Counted from the first letter of the stretch, positions 47,886-61,781 are shown. The stretch: DNA of 64,000 nucleotides from Zygosaccharomyces rouxii (GCF_000026365.1 NC_012995.1:374501-438500); one strand, 5' to 3'. The notes: generated by a model not told the origin, from the sequence alone. Numbers and translations are program-made.

Positions 47886-49670
47886 ATGGCTTCACATAAA
47901 TTACCAGTAATTGATTTAAATGAAATATCTGATGAACAAGAATTGTTACCGGCTGTTAAGTCAATTCTATTAAATGATGATACTTTCCTTTTGAGAAACT
48001 ATGCTAATATAAAGCAATTGGATGGCCTTTTATACAATCTAAATCATTCTGAACTACCTGATGAACAACAGGGAATCGATCCAAATTTTACGGGGGTTTC
48101 AAATCTAGGCGATAATCTTTTCCTGGAGCAGTATATCGCTAATACGGATGATCAATTACAATTTAACAGACAGTGTAACAATGCGAGTCTAAACAATTTA
48201 TACACTCGTTTATTCAAGATCGGAATATTTTTTGCTAATCTGTGCATAAGATCCGTAGTACTCGATGATGAAAACCAAAAGAATGCTAATATTTCACAGA
48301 ATCAATACTTCACCAAAATCACAAGATATTTTTATCAAGATCAAACCTCTCAAGAATTGCCAAGTGGTGAAATTTTTGAATATCCATTGAATCATGATTA
48401 TGTTAGCCATTCTCCAGTAGGGATAATAACTATTTTCCCTCAAGCTACCAATATTAAATATAAACCATCTACGATAAGTTCAGATGATAACGTATGGATT
48501 TCAATTGATGAACCAGATTGTCTTCTTCTTCATACAGGATCTTTGTTGGCTAATTTATCAAATGGAATTCATACCACTTCCCCATTGAAGATTTGCCCGC
48601 AAAGTAATACCGTTCATCTCACTATCGGACCACCTTTAAACACCGTTGTCGATAGCGCTAGAGGTGATACTTTGGCTAAATGTTTGCTTAAACAACAGAT
48701 TGAGGATTTCCCACAAATTGCGCAAAAATTTTACCCAAAGGAAATGGCACAGCTACAATTGTCTAAATCGTTACAATTTTACAAAAATCTATTTTCCGCC
48801 TGTGAAACTGTATTATCGCTATTTGTTATGTCGAGATCGCTAGGTTCTCCCATTGAATTATATTCCATATTCCCACAATTGTCCAACATGATGAGAAAAA
48901 AGATCACACAGGATGATTTTTTAAAGATGGTTTCTCTATGGCCGGAGTGTTATAGTTTAAAGTCCAATTCAAGAGGTGAGTTAATCATTGGCCTGCCGGA
49001 GAGGAACGTATTGGCTACATTGGTGAATAAATCAAGACGGTTGGAATATTCAGAAAGGGCAGATGCATGGTTTCAAAAGGCGGTTAATCAACAGACAGTG
49101 ATAACTGACGTTCCTGCCGTTAAAATGGGTAAAAGAAGAGGTAGCGACAATATTGGTACTGATGGCTCTATGATTAGACAGAAGCTAACATCGATGGCAT
49201 TGCCAAGAGAAAAAAGATATCTTGCTAATCCCAAGGAAAGATTCATGAATCCTGAAAAAAACACCGATTCACAATCCAATCTTCTGGAAAGATTACGTGA
49301 ACGTGAAAGAAAATCATCAGCTTTATTATCACAGAGACAGAGACATTATCAACAATTTTTGACTGTCAAAATGAAACAAGTCTTTGGAATTCTCCATTCC
49401 CTACCTTGGAACAGGCCATATACTGTTACTTATCTCACTGGGCTCGTTGTGGATAGTCTTCAAGATAGTAATAATCCAATTGGGATTTCGGAGGCAGAAG
49501 AAATCTTGGAAAAGTTGCAAAGTCTGCTTTGCGACGAGATATCGTTCCAAATTGTGGATGGCGGTTTAAAGGTCTACAGGTGGACTCAATTGGATAAAGA
49601 TTCATTATCCGCCAAAATAGATACTATGAGTCGCGAAGAACTGACAAATAACGTAGATACAGGATTGTAG
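47886..49670 (+). CDS. TAH11: replication licensing factor Cdt1 (Tah11)
   Basis: Loads the Mcm2-7 helicase with Cdc6 and ORC in G1. 594 residues from ATG 47886 (S. cerevisiae 604); the open frame starts 43 codons upstream only at a TTG. The N-terminal half resembles the inactive dioxygenase-like fold described for yeast Cdt1 (MASHKLPVIDLNEISDEQEL, like 2-oxoglutarate oxygenase starts). The C-terminus carries winged-helix regions, for example RQRHYQQFLTVKMKQVFGIL. Equivalent to YJR046W. MCM3, a subunit of the complex it loads, lies 4 kb away. Confidence 0.88.
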   Translation: MASHKLPVIDLNEISDEQELLPAVKSILLNDDTFLLRNYANIKQLDGLLYNLNHSELPDEQQGIDPNFTGVSNLGDNLFLEQYIANTDDQLQFNRQCNNASLNNLYTRLFKIGIFFANLCIRSVVLDDENQKNANISQNQYFTKITRYFYQDQTSQELPSGEIFEYPLNHDYVSHSPVGIITIFPQATNIKYKPSTISSDDNVWISIDEPDCLLLHTGSLLANLSNGIHTTSPLKICPQSNTVHLTIGPPLNTVVDSARGDTLAKCLLKQQIEDFPQIAQKFYPKEMAQLQLSKSLQFYKNLFSACETVLSLFVMSRSLGSPIELYSIFPQLSNMMRKKITQDDFLKMVSLWPECYSLKSNSRGELIIGLPERNVLATLVNKSRRLEYSERADAWFQKAVNQQTVITDVPAVKMGKRRGSDNIGTDGSMIRQKLTSMALPREKRYLANPKERFMNPEKNTDSQSNLLERLRERERKSSALLSQRQRHYQQFLTVKMKQVFGILHSLPWNRPYTVTYLTGLVVDSLQDSNNPIGISEAEEILEKLQSLLCDEISFQIVDGGLKVYRWTQLDKDSLSAKIDTMSREELTNNVDTGL

Positions 49671-49724
49671 AAATTATAGATCTAAAAAATTTCTTACGTA
49701 ATAGGACGTTAGGACCTAATAGAT

Positions 49725-52700
49725 TTAATTGAGACGTTGTGTAATATCAGCAGCTTTATCATTCATAAAGAAATATTTGAAGTAGTGCTCACCTGCCCAA
49801 CTACCAACGTAATCAAGAGCAAGGGAAAGAGTCAATTTAAATTTAAAATCATCTTCCATGGGTACGAACTTCATGGCTTCGTTCAATTCAGGAATAAATT
49901 CAGTGGCACCGCACAATGCCAACAAAGTGACACCGATAAGACCATAGTACATCCCCTTGTTGTTTCTAATATTCTCTCTGAATGGTTCACCTTGGTAATT
50001 GACCGCAAAAGTAGAAACTTGTTGTACTAATTGAATGAGGAAAATACCAGTGTTTAACAAAGATGGGGTAAACTCTTTTTCTAGATCCACTTGTGGTTCT
50101 CTAGGTTCAAGTTTGTAGATCTCACCAGTAATGTAAACCAAGACGAGGATATGAACAGCAAACTGGGTCAAGATCGACCCCATGATGTAAACGTTGAAAA
50201 TACCAGCTTGTGGTCTTTCCTTAGCCAATTTGTGTAAAGGCTTACCACGGGAAATACTTAAAAAGCAAACGGATAGAAGAATACCACAGGTTGTTGCTTG
50301 ACCATCACCGAATTTAACACCAGCCAAATACATTACAGATAGAGAGTAGGCACTGATCAAACAGTTAAGAGCCAAAATTTTGTACATTTGAATGGTGTTT
50401 ATTAGAGCACAACGGCCTTGACGGATAATATTAGTCACAGCAGAAACATTGGCAAGCTTAGAAGTAAATGGAGCAGCACAAGAAGCATCACCTAATTTTA
50501 ATGTAGGAACATCTTCCTCGCCGCCACCACCTGCACCACTGAACAAGGTAGCAAAGTCTTCACCAGATGGACGCGAATTGCCAGCTACTGCAGCAACTGG
50601 TTGTTCGGGTTTAGAGTTGGCCTCAGCAACAGCTTTTCTCATTTCAGGAGTGATAGTGACACCAGTCTTCTCTAATGAGGTTAAGTAATGAGGATTCTTT
50701 GGACCAGGTGGATAAAAGTGGGCGATCTGCTCTGGAACAAGTGGTTTAGGTTGACCCCATCTCTGCAAGAGATCGCATTGTTTTTCATAGACGGCTTTTA
50801 AACTGTCGATCTTACGTTGGTCAGCCATTTTTTTCATACCTTCTTCACTACCATTTAGTAGAGCGATACCAACGTGAGCTTGCTTCAAGGCACCTACATC
50901 GTTCGTACCATCACCACACATCAAAGTTTGGTAACCCATGTCTTTCAAGGTGTTCAAAATGAATTCCTTTTGAGTAGGAGATACACGAGCATAAACCCAT
51001 GTGTGACGAATCAAAGTTCTCAATTGATCGTGATCCTTCAAAGCATTCAAAGCATGGCCAGTAGCAGCAATATCGTATTGACCTAAGATTTTTTCAGTGT
51101 CAAAATTCTCTGATTCAGGATCAAATGGGATGCTAATGGTTTCTAAAACGTTACGGAAAACAAGTTTGTTGCTTTCCGCATTTTCAGCGTAATCCAAAAT
51201 CAATGCTTCTCTATCCAAGATACCAACTTCCTTTGCGACGTGAACTGCTGTCAAGGGGTTATCACCTGTAATCATTACAGAACGATGAGCAGACTCGTTC
51301 AACATCTTAATGGTCTCAATAGCATCGATCTTTAGAGGACAATGGAAGATTAAGAAACCTTCGAAATTCAATTTTTGTTCAACTTCCTCACGATCTAAAT
51401 CATCGATATGACTTTGATTCATTTTGGGCAAGCTCTTGGAAGCTAGGGCCAAAACTCTAGAACCGGAACGAGTAAAAGACTTATAGATGGAATCGTAGTT
51501 CTTGGGGACGCTGACCAATCTTTGACGGATAGTTTCTGGAGCACCTTTCACTGCAGCAAATAATTTACCACCATGAGATGCAATGGAGGACGATCTTTTC
51601 AAAGCTGAAGAGAATTGGAAACGACGTTGAATGGTAACCTTACCAAACCCTTCCTTGGAAGTCACATTCTTGTGCTCGACGGTCCATCCTAAGGCATTTA
51701 AGGTAGCTTTTTCCATTGGGTCTCCGACCACATCACCATCGTTCAGCTTCACTAAGGCATGAGCTGCACCGATAGCAAGTGCAGTACTTTCAGGAGCCTC
51801 TGCAGCGGAAAACATGTGACGAATGTCTTCGGGGTCTTTAGATAATCCAGCTAAACCTTCAAAGACCAAATCTTCACCAGTCAAAGTACCTGTCTTATCA
51901 AAGCAGCAAACATCGATTCTACCAGCAAGTGGAATTCTGAAAGGTTCAGTACAGTAGACGTAAAACTTGGACAACGCTGCCAAAGAACTATTAACCGCCA
52001 TCGTCAATTCGATTGGCAATTCAGGTGGCACCACAGAAGTAATGATCAAAATACAGTCCAGAATCAATTTGGATTGAACTCTACCCATCTTGGAACCTTC
52101 GACCCAAACGTACCATGAGGCGGCAATGGCAAAGATTAACAAGAATAAAATGAAGAACAAAGCTTCTCTGTTATCCACACCAACACGCTCAGCAGAGTAA
52201 ATCATTACACGAACTAAAGAACCTTGAGATGTTTCAAACCCAGTCTTTGTCACAAGAGCAGGAGTACCTTGATCAGGAGCAGCAGGTAGACGAGATTTAC
52301 CCTCAGGTGGTGTAACTTGTAAAATTTTGGTACCACCGTGAAGGATAGAATTTTTATCTAAACCATCTGCTTGTAAAGGCTCATCTTTTGGACGCAATTT
52401 AATGGATTCCTTTAGTAATGGGGTGGATTCACCTGAAAGCATTGCTTCATTAACGATGCAGGATCCATCTAGAAGAAGCATATCACATGGGACCGCACTA
52501 TCTTCAGCGGTTCTGGTCATAGACACGATATCCATTGGTAATAATTTGTCAGTCTCTAAGTAAAGCCATTCGCCCTCTCTGAAGACATAGATAGGAAAAG
52601 GCTTAACACCCATAGTTCTAAATTCTTTCAAGGTAACCAATCTTTGGAAAACTGATGCAGCTTCCATAGATACAACGGTAAACATGTTGAAAAGAGCATA

Positions 52701-53357
52701 GTACCAAAATTCATCTAACAACCATAGTGCCACACAGAAAATTTGAAAAACGAACAATGGGGCCACTGCGTGTTCTTTAAACAATTCCAAAAATGTTGGA
52801 ATTGGAATGTCGAATAAATTGTCACCGTAAAGTCTTCTCAAATGCACTAAATCACCAGAATGACCCTTCCATTCCTGTAGATATCCCAACTTAGGTGGTT
52901 CATCGATCAGGAATTTGGGAGATGCGAATTCTTGTTCATCGGAGTTCCATAAAAATCTCTTCTTTTGGAATTGGAAATAGATCTGAACAGTTCCATCTTC
53001 TTCCACTCTTTGGATCTCTACAATTCCATCAGAACCATTATTTTCAGTAGTCTTGATTAAAATGTGAGTAGCTTCATGAAGATCGCCAGCAGCATTGTAT
53101 TTAAAACCTGCTTCAATACCAACGTTCCATTCGGGTAGCAACGCAACTAGAATGTTCAAAGAGACAATAGCACCCAAGTACACGAATGTCCATTCAGGTC
53201 CCTTGATATACTTGTCATACTGTCTGTAGTATATATGTGCAAAGGTCGCATATAGTGGGAAGAAAAAAGATGTATATGGCCTTGAAAGCAACGGCTTTGA
53301 AACCAAAAGCCTCGACTCTCTAACTATAGGACTGGAAACTAATGGAGTTGGAGCCAT
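49725..53357 (-). CDS. SPF1: P5A-type ATPase Spf1, ER transmembrane helix dislocase
   Basis: ER P-type ATPase that removes misinserted transmembrane helices. 1210 residues (S. cerevisiae 1215). P-type motifs in order: LSGESTPLLKES (actuator TGES equivalent), the P5-type PPELP in the membrane domain, the phosphorylated Asp in CCFDKTGTLTGEDLVF, MITGDNPLTAVHVAKEVG and LMCGDGTNDVGALKQAHVG. Hydrophobic segments bracket these at both ends. Starts at the only good ATG (MAPTPLVSSPIV). Equivalent to YEL031W, tandem with MCM3 as in S. cerevisiae. Confidence 0.97.
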   Translation of the reverse strand: MAPTPLVSSPIVRESRLLVSKPLLSRPYTSFFFPLYATFAHIYYRQYDKYIKGPEWTFVYLGAIVSLNILVALLPEWNVGIEAGFKYNAAGDLHEATHILIKTTENNGSDGIVEIQRVEEDGTVQIYFQFQKKRFLWNSDEQEFASPKFLIDEPPKLGYLQEWKGHSGDLVHLRRLYGDNLFDIPIPTFLELFKEHAVAPLFVFQIFCVALWLLDEFWYYALFNMFTVVSMEAASVFQRLVTLKEFRTMGVKPFPIYVFREGEWLYLETDKLLPMDIVSMTRTAEDSAVPCDMLLLDGSCIVNEAMLSGESTPLLKESIKLRPKDEPLQADGLDKNSILHGGTKILQVTPPEGKSRLPAAPDQGTPALVTKTGFETSQGSLVRVMIYSAERVGVDNREALFFILFLLIFAIAASWYVWVEGSKMGRVQSKLILDCILIITSVVPPELPIELTMAVNSSLAALSKFYVYCTEPFRIPLAGRIDVCCFDKTGTLTGEDLVFEGLAGLSKDPEDIRHMFSAAEAPESTALAIGAAHALVKLNDGDVVGDPMEKATLNALGWTVEHKNVTSKEGFGKVTIQRRFQFSSALKRSSSIASHGGKLFAAVKGAPETIRQRLVSVPKNYDSIYKSFTRSGSRVLALASKSLPKMNQSHIDDLDREEVEQKLNFEGFLIFHCPLKIDAIETIKMLNESAHRSVMITGDNPLTAVHVAKEVGILDREALILDYAENAESNKLVFRNVLETISIPFDPESENFDTEKILGQYDIAATGHALNALKDHDQLRTLIRHTWVYARVSPTQKEFILNTLKDMGYQTLMCGDGTNDVGALKQAHVGIALLNGSEEGMKKMADQRKIDSLKAVYEKQCDLLQRWGQPKPLVPEQIAHFYPPGPKNPHYLTSLEKTGVTITPEMRKAVAEANSKPEQPVAAVAGNSRPSGEDFATLFSGAGGGGEEDVPTLKLGDASCAAPFTSKLANVSAVTNIIRQGRCALINTIQMYKILALNCLISAYSLSVMYLAGVKFGDGQATTCGILLSVCFLSISRGKPLHKLAKERPQAGIFNVYIMGSILTQFAVHILVLVYITGEIYKLEPREPQVDLEKEFTPSLLNTGIFLIQLVQQVSTFAVNYQGEPFRENIRNNKGMYYGLIGVTLLALCGATEFIPELNEAMKFVPMEDDFKFKLTLSLALDYVGSWAGEHYFKYFFMNDKAADITQRLN

Positions 53358-53587
53358 TTCCAGTTTTCTAGAGTCCTTTGGTTCTAATTAATGGCTGATA
53401 ATGGTGACAATCAGTTCTTAACGTTTAATACTTCCATTCTCTCTTTTTTGCCACATCGCTTAAAGACGACGCGTTTATCAAAATCAAATGGCTGATCACA
53501 TGAAATGTCACACTGGCGCTTAATTATTAAACTTATTAAAATATTATAAATTAAATATTATAAAAACTGCTAGATAGTTTCATTTCA

Positions 53588-56473
<2,886 letters not shown>

Positions 56474-56556
56474 CTAAGATGTAAAACCTTTTTATCGCGC
56501 CTTCATTAAAAAGTTGTCAAATAGAGAAAAATTATAGGAGTGGGAAGAAAAAATAA

Positions 56557-56638
56557 CGACAACTGCAGGATTCGAACCTGCGCGGGCAGAGCCCAAAAGA
56601 TTTCTAATCTTTCGCCTTAACCACTCGGCCAAATTGTC
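56557..56638 (-). tRNA. tRNA-Ser (AGA)
   Basis: The minus strand from 56638 reads an 82-nt class II tRNA: acceptor GACAATT, A box TGGCCGAGTGG, anticodon stem-loop GATTAGAAATC (anticodon AGA), a long variable arm GGGCTCTGCCC and T arm GGTTCGAATCC, ending with discriminator G. There is no intron. It lies between MCM3 and HYP2. Confidence 0.97.
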
Positions 56639-56872
56639 ATACAATTCTCTTTTCCCCTAATAAACCCTTCACCCTGTAATAACTTTCAAACAAAATCACT
56701 TTTTGAAATTTCTTTTATCAAAATTTCACTTCGTATGCACACTTAAAACAGGATACATATAATCTAATATATATATATATAATATAGTTTGTTTAATAAT
56801 AATAGTAGTAATAATGATGAAATTTGCAAGTTAGATTTTCTTTTTCCGTTTCCTTATGCCATTTAACTATCT

Positions 56873-57346
56873 TTAATCAGACTTTGGAGCTTCCTTGAAG
56901 GAAATAGCGCATTCTTCACCCATGGCAGTGATAATAGTAACGTTCAAATCCTTTCCTTCATCGAAAGAAGATTGCAAAGCGTCACCCAATTCACCATCTG
57001 GTAATCTGACATCGTCCTTGGTTTCACCATCCATGGTCATCAAAGACAAGTAACCGTCATCGATATCCAACAATTGGTATTCAGAACGCTTGACGAATGG
57101 GACTTCCATGTTGTGAGTAGATGGAGACAAATCTTCCAATTTCTTACCGGTGAAGATATCTAGAGCAACCAAGTGAACTTTAGCGTGACCGTGCTTACCA
57201 GTCTTAGAGGTGGACATATCAACGATCTTACATGGTCTACCCTTGATAACGACGAAACCGTTCTTTCTCAAGGCAGAACATTGTTGTGGGTAGGTAAGGG
57301 AGGAACCAGCATCGACGGTCTCAAAGGTGTGTTCTTCTTCAGCCAT
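56873..57346 (-). CDS. HYP2: translation factor eIF5A
   Basis: Hypusine-containing elongation/termination factor that relieves stalling at Pro-rich stretches. 157 residues, as both S. cerevisiae copies. The hypusine site is Lys51 in [15 protein letters not shown], and the surrounding loop is fully conserved. Strong codon bias marks high expression. It is the single counterpart of HYP2 (YEL034W) and the hypoxic ANB1 (YJR047C); I saw no Rox1-type repressor site in the upstream sequence, so constitutive HYP2-like control is more likely. Confidence 0.97.
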   Translation of the reverse strand: MAEEEHTFETVDAGSSLTYPQQCSALRKNGFVVIKGRPCKIVDMSTSKTGKHGHAKVHLVALDIFTGKKLEDLSPSTHNMEVPFVKRSEYQLLDIDDGYLSLMTMDGETKDDVRLPDGELGDALQSSFDEGKDLNVTIITAMGEECAISFKEAPKSD

Positions 57347-58301
57347 TGTTACTATAGTATTAGTCTCTTTGGAAATCCGTTATTGGACTTTTTATCAAAC
57401 TTAATTTCAAGAGGAAAACTAAAACTAAGAATGAAAGAGGTAACTATTTAAACAGGTGCCAAATCAATACCTAAGAGCGTTTGTAGTTAATATATATATA
57501 TATATATGCGTGATGAAAAAGAAAGTGAAAATTGTATATGGGCGAGCGAGCAAAGCTGGGAAGGGAAGAAGCGGGCGATGGAAGACGACGTAGAAGGCGA
57601 CGTAGAAGGCGACGAGGGAAGGGGACAAAAAATTTTTCTTTTTATTCTTTTTTTTGAAGAATGGTTGACTGTCCATCGGTACATCTCAGTGGAATTTTTT
57701 TGCGTGGTGTGTCGAGAGTGAAAAAAGTCCGAGTACCAGAAGGTAGACGACGCAATCTGACGTACGTAGGATGTGATATTTATTACGTGCATAGTGATAC
57801 ATGATCATGTGCTTTTCACGTGGCTATTTGTCACATGCTCTTGCTTTGTTTCTAGAACATCTGCAGTGCGAAGAGGGAGCGAAAGGAAGCAAGAACAAAC
57901 AACGCCCATCGCGTTTTGGGAAACACTCGCTATAGTAAAAGAAAAAGCACCAGAGTTTACCGATAGATCAGCATATGATAGGTTGCAACTTCGAAAGTCC
58001 ACTAGAATTCAAATATCAATAAAACCATCAACAAAACAACACTATCATCGCGGACTCAAGGTTTCCAGGTACTTTTTTTAAAACATTTGTTTTCACAACG
58101 TTTTCTTTTATCTATAATTACCATCATATTGTCAAGAAGAAAAAATTTATACGGACAGGTGCCAATCGAATTATTCAAACAATAACAGATATATATAAAA
58201 TCCAAGAGAATAATAACAAGAGGCCAGATAAAATCAGTCTTTGTTATTGCAGGTACAGAATAGAGTTAAAGGGCTGTTGATTTGATTTTGGTGAAAAAAA
58301 A
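57347..58301. other. divergent interval, HYP2-ANP1
   Basis: 955 bp with no supported gene. Visible features are an alternating TA run at about 57489-57506, a GA-rich patch with a 12-bp tandem repeat, and TATATATAAA near 58190. The short open frames (57506-57721, 57773-58081) overlap minus-strand frames and have no family signal. It should contain the strong HYP2 promoter on its left and the ANP1 promoter on its right. Confidence 0.55.
57587..57615 (+). repeat. 12-bp tandem repeat GACGTAGAAGGC
   Basis: Two exact copies (57587-57598 and 57599-57610) preceded and followed by partial copies beginning GACGA. It lies in the HYP2 upstream region about 240-270 bp from the start codon. Confidence 0.85.
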
Positions 58302-60128
58302 ATGAAAGTTTCCCTGACACGTCCTACAGCCATCAGTATTGTCGGTACAGTAATTACAGTGTTACTACTCGCGAGATTACTTTTAAGTGCACCATCAATT
58401 TCAAGACAATTGAATTATTTTTTCACATCATTAGCAAGTGCATCACTGTTTAAACCATACGTGCCAAATTTCCGCAATGTACCCAACGTTGAATACTACG
58501 ATTTGCGTAACTATCAAGGTGATCCAGATGGTTGGCAACGTGATAACCGAATTTTGTTTCTAGTACCATTGAGAGATGCAGCAGAGCATCTGCCGCGTTT
58601 TTTCAATCATATGGATAAGATGACGTACCCTCATAACTTGATTGATTTTTCATTTTTGGTTAGTGATTCTTCGGATGATACTATGGGAGCGTTACTATCG
58701 CATTTGGAGAAAGCACAATCTAACAAGGATAAGACACGTAGATTTGGTAACATTGAAATTTATGAGAAAGATTTTGGACAAGCAATTGGACAATCCTTTA
58801 GTGATAGACATGGATTTGATGCGCAGGGACCACGTCGTAAATTAATGGCAAGAGCAAGAAATTGGTTGGGTACAGTTGCCTTAAAAGCATATCACTCATG
58901 GGTTTACTGGAGAGATGTTGACGTCGAATTATGTCCACAGTCAATTATGGAGGATTTGATGCACCACGATAGAGATGTTATCGTACCTAACGTTTGGAGA
59001 CCATTACCAGATTGGCTAGGTAATATTCAACCATATGATTTGAATTCTTGGAAAGAATCCGAAGTCGGAGTTCAGTTGGCAGATTCGCTACCAGATGATG
59101 ATGCAGTTATTGTGGAAGGTTATCCAGATTATTCAACTTGGAGGACACATTTAGCTTATATGCGTGACCCTAATGGTAACCCAGAAGATGAGCTAGAACT
59201 AGATGGTATTGGTGGTGTTTCAATTTTATCGAAGGGTAAAGTGTTCCGTACAGGTTCACATTTCCCAGCATTTTCATTCGAAAAACATGCTGAAACTGAA
59301 GCGTTTGGTAAATTATCACGTCGTATGGGATACAACGTTGTTGGTCTACCACACTATGTGATTTGGCACATTTATGAACCAAGTACAGAAGATTTACAAC
59401 ATATGGCCTGGATGGCAGAAGAGGAACGTCGTCGTGTGGAAGAGGATCGTCTAAGAGAATTTTATGACCGTATCTGGGATACTGGATTCCAAGATGTTCG
59501 TGACGATTGGGGTGATGAGAGGTTGGCAATTTTCAAGAATATTGACCATACCAAGGCTCACGGTCATGAAATTTTCGTAGATTGGTCAGACGGATCAGAG
59601 ATAAAAGAACAGCCTTCTCTGCAACAACAACAACAAGTTCAGCAGCCACAGAAGCCATCGATACAAGATCCACAACAGCAGGTTCAGCAACAGCAGGTTC
59701 AGCAGCAGGTTCAACAGCCACAGAAGCCATTGATAGACGAGCAACAACAACAAGTTCAGCAACAACAACAACTACAACAACAACAAGTTCAACAGCCGCA
59801 AAATCAATTGATAGATAACCCACAGCAGCCTGTTCAGCAACACCAACTACAACAGCTACCACAGCAGCAGCAGCAGCAACAACAACAACTACAACAGCCA
59901 CAAAATCAATTGATAGACGAGCAACAACAACTACAACAACAAAATCAATTGGTGCAAGAACCACAACAGCCTGCCCAGCAGCAGCAACAACAAGAACAAC
60001 AGCAACTACAACAACAACAACTACAACAACAACAGTTACAACAACAACAGTTACAACAACAACAGTTACAACAACAACAACAACCACAAAACGATATGAG
60101 ATTGGAATTCGATCCAGATGCAAAGTAA
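58302..60128 (+). CDS. ANP1: Golgi alpha-1,6-mannosyltransferase subunit Anp1 with Gln-rich tail
   Basis: Subunit of the M-Pol II complex that extends N-glycan outer chains in the cis-Golgi (GT62: Anp1, Mnn9, Van1). 608 residues against 500 in S. cerevisiae. A short cytosolic head precedes a signal anchor (residues about 12-32, ISIVGTVITVLLLARLLLSA), giving type II topology. The catalytic domain has RILFLVPLRDAAEHLPRFF and the DXD-type WVYWRDVDVELCP. Residues about 437-597 are an extended Gln-rich tail with a repeated QPQ-x-x-LID unit; by topology it would face the lumen. Tandem with RAD23 as YEL036C-YEL037C. Confidence 0.93.
   Translation: MKVSLTRPTAISIVGTVITVLLLARLLLSAPSISRQLNYFFTSLASASLFKPYVPNFRNVPNVEYYDLRNYQGDPDGWQRDNRILFLVPLRDAAEHLPRFFNHMDKMTYPHNLIDFSFLVSDSSDDTMGALLSHLEKAQSNKDKTRRFGNIEIYEKDFGQAIGQSFSDRHGFDAQGPRRKLMARARNWLGTVALKAYHSWVYWRDVDVELCPQSIMEDLMHHDRDVIVPNVWRPLPDWLGNIQPYDLNSWKESEVGVQLADSLPDDDAVIVEGYPDYSTWRTHLAYMRDPNGNPEDELELDGIGGVSILSKGKVFRTGSHFPAFSFEKHAETEAFGKLSRRMGYNVVGLPHYVIWHIYEPSTEDLQHMAWMAEEERRRVEEDRLREFYDRIWDTGFQDVRDDWGDERLAIFKNIDHTKAHGHEIFVDWSDGSEIKEQPSLQQQQQVQQPQKPSIQDPQQQVQQQQVQQQVQQPQKPLIDEQQQQVQQQQQLQQQQVQQPQNQLIDNPQQPVQQHQLQQLPQQQQQQQQQLQQPQNQLIDEQQQLQQQNQLVQEPQQPAQQQQQQEQQQLQQQQLQQQQLQQQQLQQQQLQQQQQPQNDMRLEFDPDAK
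59610..60095 (+). repeat. CAA/CAG-rich repeat region in ANP1
   Basis: About 485 bp of mostly CAA and CAG codons with GTT, CTA and CCA interspersed. A higher-order unit recurs about five times, encoding QPQKPSIQD, QPQKPLIDE, QPQNQLIDN, QPQNQLIDE and QNQLVQEPQ. The region probably grew by unequal exchange or slippage; the reverse strand is open for 226 codons only as a by-product. Confidence 0.9.
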
Positions 60129-60481
60129 TCCAAACTAGTACCGCTAAATATCGTGGGAAAATTGTTAGATTCGAAATTGAAATTCTACATACCCATATTT
60201 TGTCATTTTTCATATATATTTTGTATACTTACAAAAGAAATGCTTTGATACCGTATATCTGTCATTACGAACGACTCGGTGGAATTAAAAATTTCAATCC
60301 GTCATTTTTTATCTTCTTCTATTTAAACCCTTTGCATTGAATCTATCCCATAACCAATTCAAAGTGGCAAAAGCGCTAAAAGGAATAGTACTTCTAGCAT
60401 ATAATTTGTTGCCCTTTACCAAATTAACTGGATTGAACGCAGTACACTTTTGAATTTCTATTCCTAAAAACGTTTTTTCCA
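60129..60481. other. intergenic, ANP1-RAD23
   Basis: The 353 bp hold the ANP1 terminator and RAD23 promoter, including the PACE-like site listed separately. No other gene or RNA is seen. Confidence 0.55.
60363..60371 (+). promoter_or_regulatory. PACE-like element upstream of RAD23
   Basis: AGTGGCAAA differs at one base from the Rpn4 consensus GGTGGCAAA and lies about 111 bp upstream of the RAD23 ATG. Proteasome-pathway genes including RAD23 are known Rpn4 targets, so the site is plausible. Confidence 0.55.
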
Positions 60482-61636
60482 ATGATTAATATTATCTTCA
60501 AAGATTTTAAGAAGGAGAAAATTTCACTTGAATTGGATCCTAGTTCTAGTGTTAAAGATGCAAAGGTGAGACTGGCCACTGAGAAAAGCTGTGAAGAATC
60601 TCAAATTAAATTGATTTATTCCGGTAAAGTTTTGCAAGATGCTAAAAATTTACAAGAATCTGGATTAAAAGATGGTGATCAAGTTATCTTTATGATTTCT
60701 AAAAAGAAGGCAGCAACTCCATCAGCAGCAGCAGCAACTCCTGCAAGTGCAAGTGTTACAGAACCATCACAATCGGCAACGACTAATACTGAAACGCAGG
60801 CTGCTGGCAGTGCTGCTGAAACCACAGCTACAGCTCCTGCTCAACCTTCAACGACACAAGCACCTGTCTCTACTCCAGACTTTGTAGTGGGACAACAACG
60901 TAATGAAACCGTTGATCGTATTATGGAAATGGGTTATGAACGTGATCAAGTGGAAAGAGCCCTTAGAGCTGCGTTCAACAATCCTGACAGGGCTGTTGAA
61001 TACCTTTTAATGGGCATTCCTGAAAATTTACAACGTGCTGGTGCTCGACAGCAACAACCTGAACAACAGGCTCAACAAGAATCACAACCACAACAGGAAT
61101 CTCAACCGCAACAGGCTACTGAACCTCAAGAAGGTGAAGATTTGTTTGCACAGGCAGAACAACGTACACAGGGTAACACAGCATCTGCAGAAGGTGCAGC
61201 TGCCGCTGATGGTGCACAAGGTGGTGTTCCAGGTTCTATAGGCTTAACAATGGAAGATCTATTAGCTCTAAGGCAAGTTGTTTCAGGAAATCCGGAGGCA
61301 TTGGCTCCTCTATTAGAATCTCTAAGTTCCCGTTATCCACAACTTCGTGAACAAATTATGTCGAATCCTGAAGTATTCGTTTCCATGCTGTTAGAAGCTG
61401 TTGGTGATAATTTACAAGACGCCATGACTGATTTGGAAACGGGTGATGATCCTGAAGGTGCTGCAGCTGCCGCAGAAGGCGCATTCCAAGTTGAACTCAC
61501 TGAAAGTGATGAACAAGCCATAACACGTCTTTGTGAATTAGGTTTTGAACGTGCCGTGGCAATTCAAGTTTACTTTGCCTGTGGTAAAAATGAAGAAATT
61601 GCTGCAAATATGCTTTTGAACGATTACGTCGATTGA
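60482..61636 (+). CDS. RAD23: proteasome shuttle and nucleotide-excision-repair factor Rad23
   Basis: Delivers ubiquitinated proteins to the proteasome and stabilises Rad4 in DNA repair. 384 residues (S. cerevisiae 398). Domains in order: ubiquitin-like (1-77, [20 protein letters not shown] to [10 protein letters not shown]); an Ala/Thr/Ser linker; UBA1 at about 138-181 ([20 protein letters not shown]); a Gln-rich linker; the Rad4-binding STI1-like domain at about 250-305 ([20 protein letters not shown]); and UBA2 at the C-terminus ([20 protein letters not shown]). Equivalent to YEL037C. Confidence 0.96.
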   Translation: MINIIFKDFKKEKISLELDPSSSVKDAKVRLATEKSCEESQIKLIYSGKVLQDAKNLQESGLKDGDQVIFMISKKKAATPSAAAATPASASVTEPSQSATTNTETQAAGSAAETTATAPAQPSTTQAPVSTPDFVVGQQRNETVDRIMEMGYERDQVERALRAAFNNPDRAVEYLLMGIPENLQRAGARQQQPEQQAQQESQPQQESQPQQATEPQEGEDLFAQAEQRTQGNTASAEGAAAADGAQGGVPGSIGLTMEDLLALRQVVSGNPEALAPLLESLSSRYPQLREQIMSNPEVFVSMLLEAVGDNLQDAMTDLETGDDPEGAAAAAEGAFQVELTESDEQAITRLCELGFERAVAIQVYFACGKNEEIAANMLLNDYVD

Positions 61637-61781
61637 AGATAAGATTGAATAAGTGAGTAAATTCCCTTTTGTATTTCTTTTCCTCTGTCGAAGTGAAGTC
61701 GATTTATTTTATGTATATATCTATATACCTTCCTCTTTGTCTTAGGCGTAGATCATTGAGTCACAACGCAGAGAAATTCAC

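Noticed and set aside
59533..60213. 226-codon open frame on the minus strand, almost all Val and Ala
   Set aside because: It is the mirror of the CAA/CAG repeat in ANP1, which has no stop codons on the reverse strand in this phase; it does not look like a protein.
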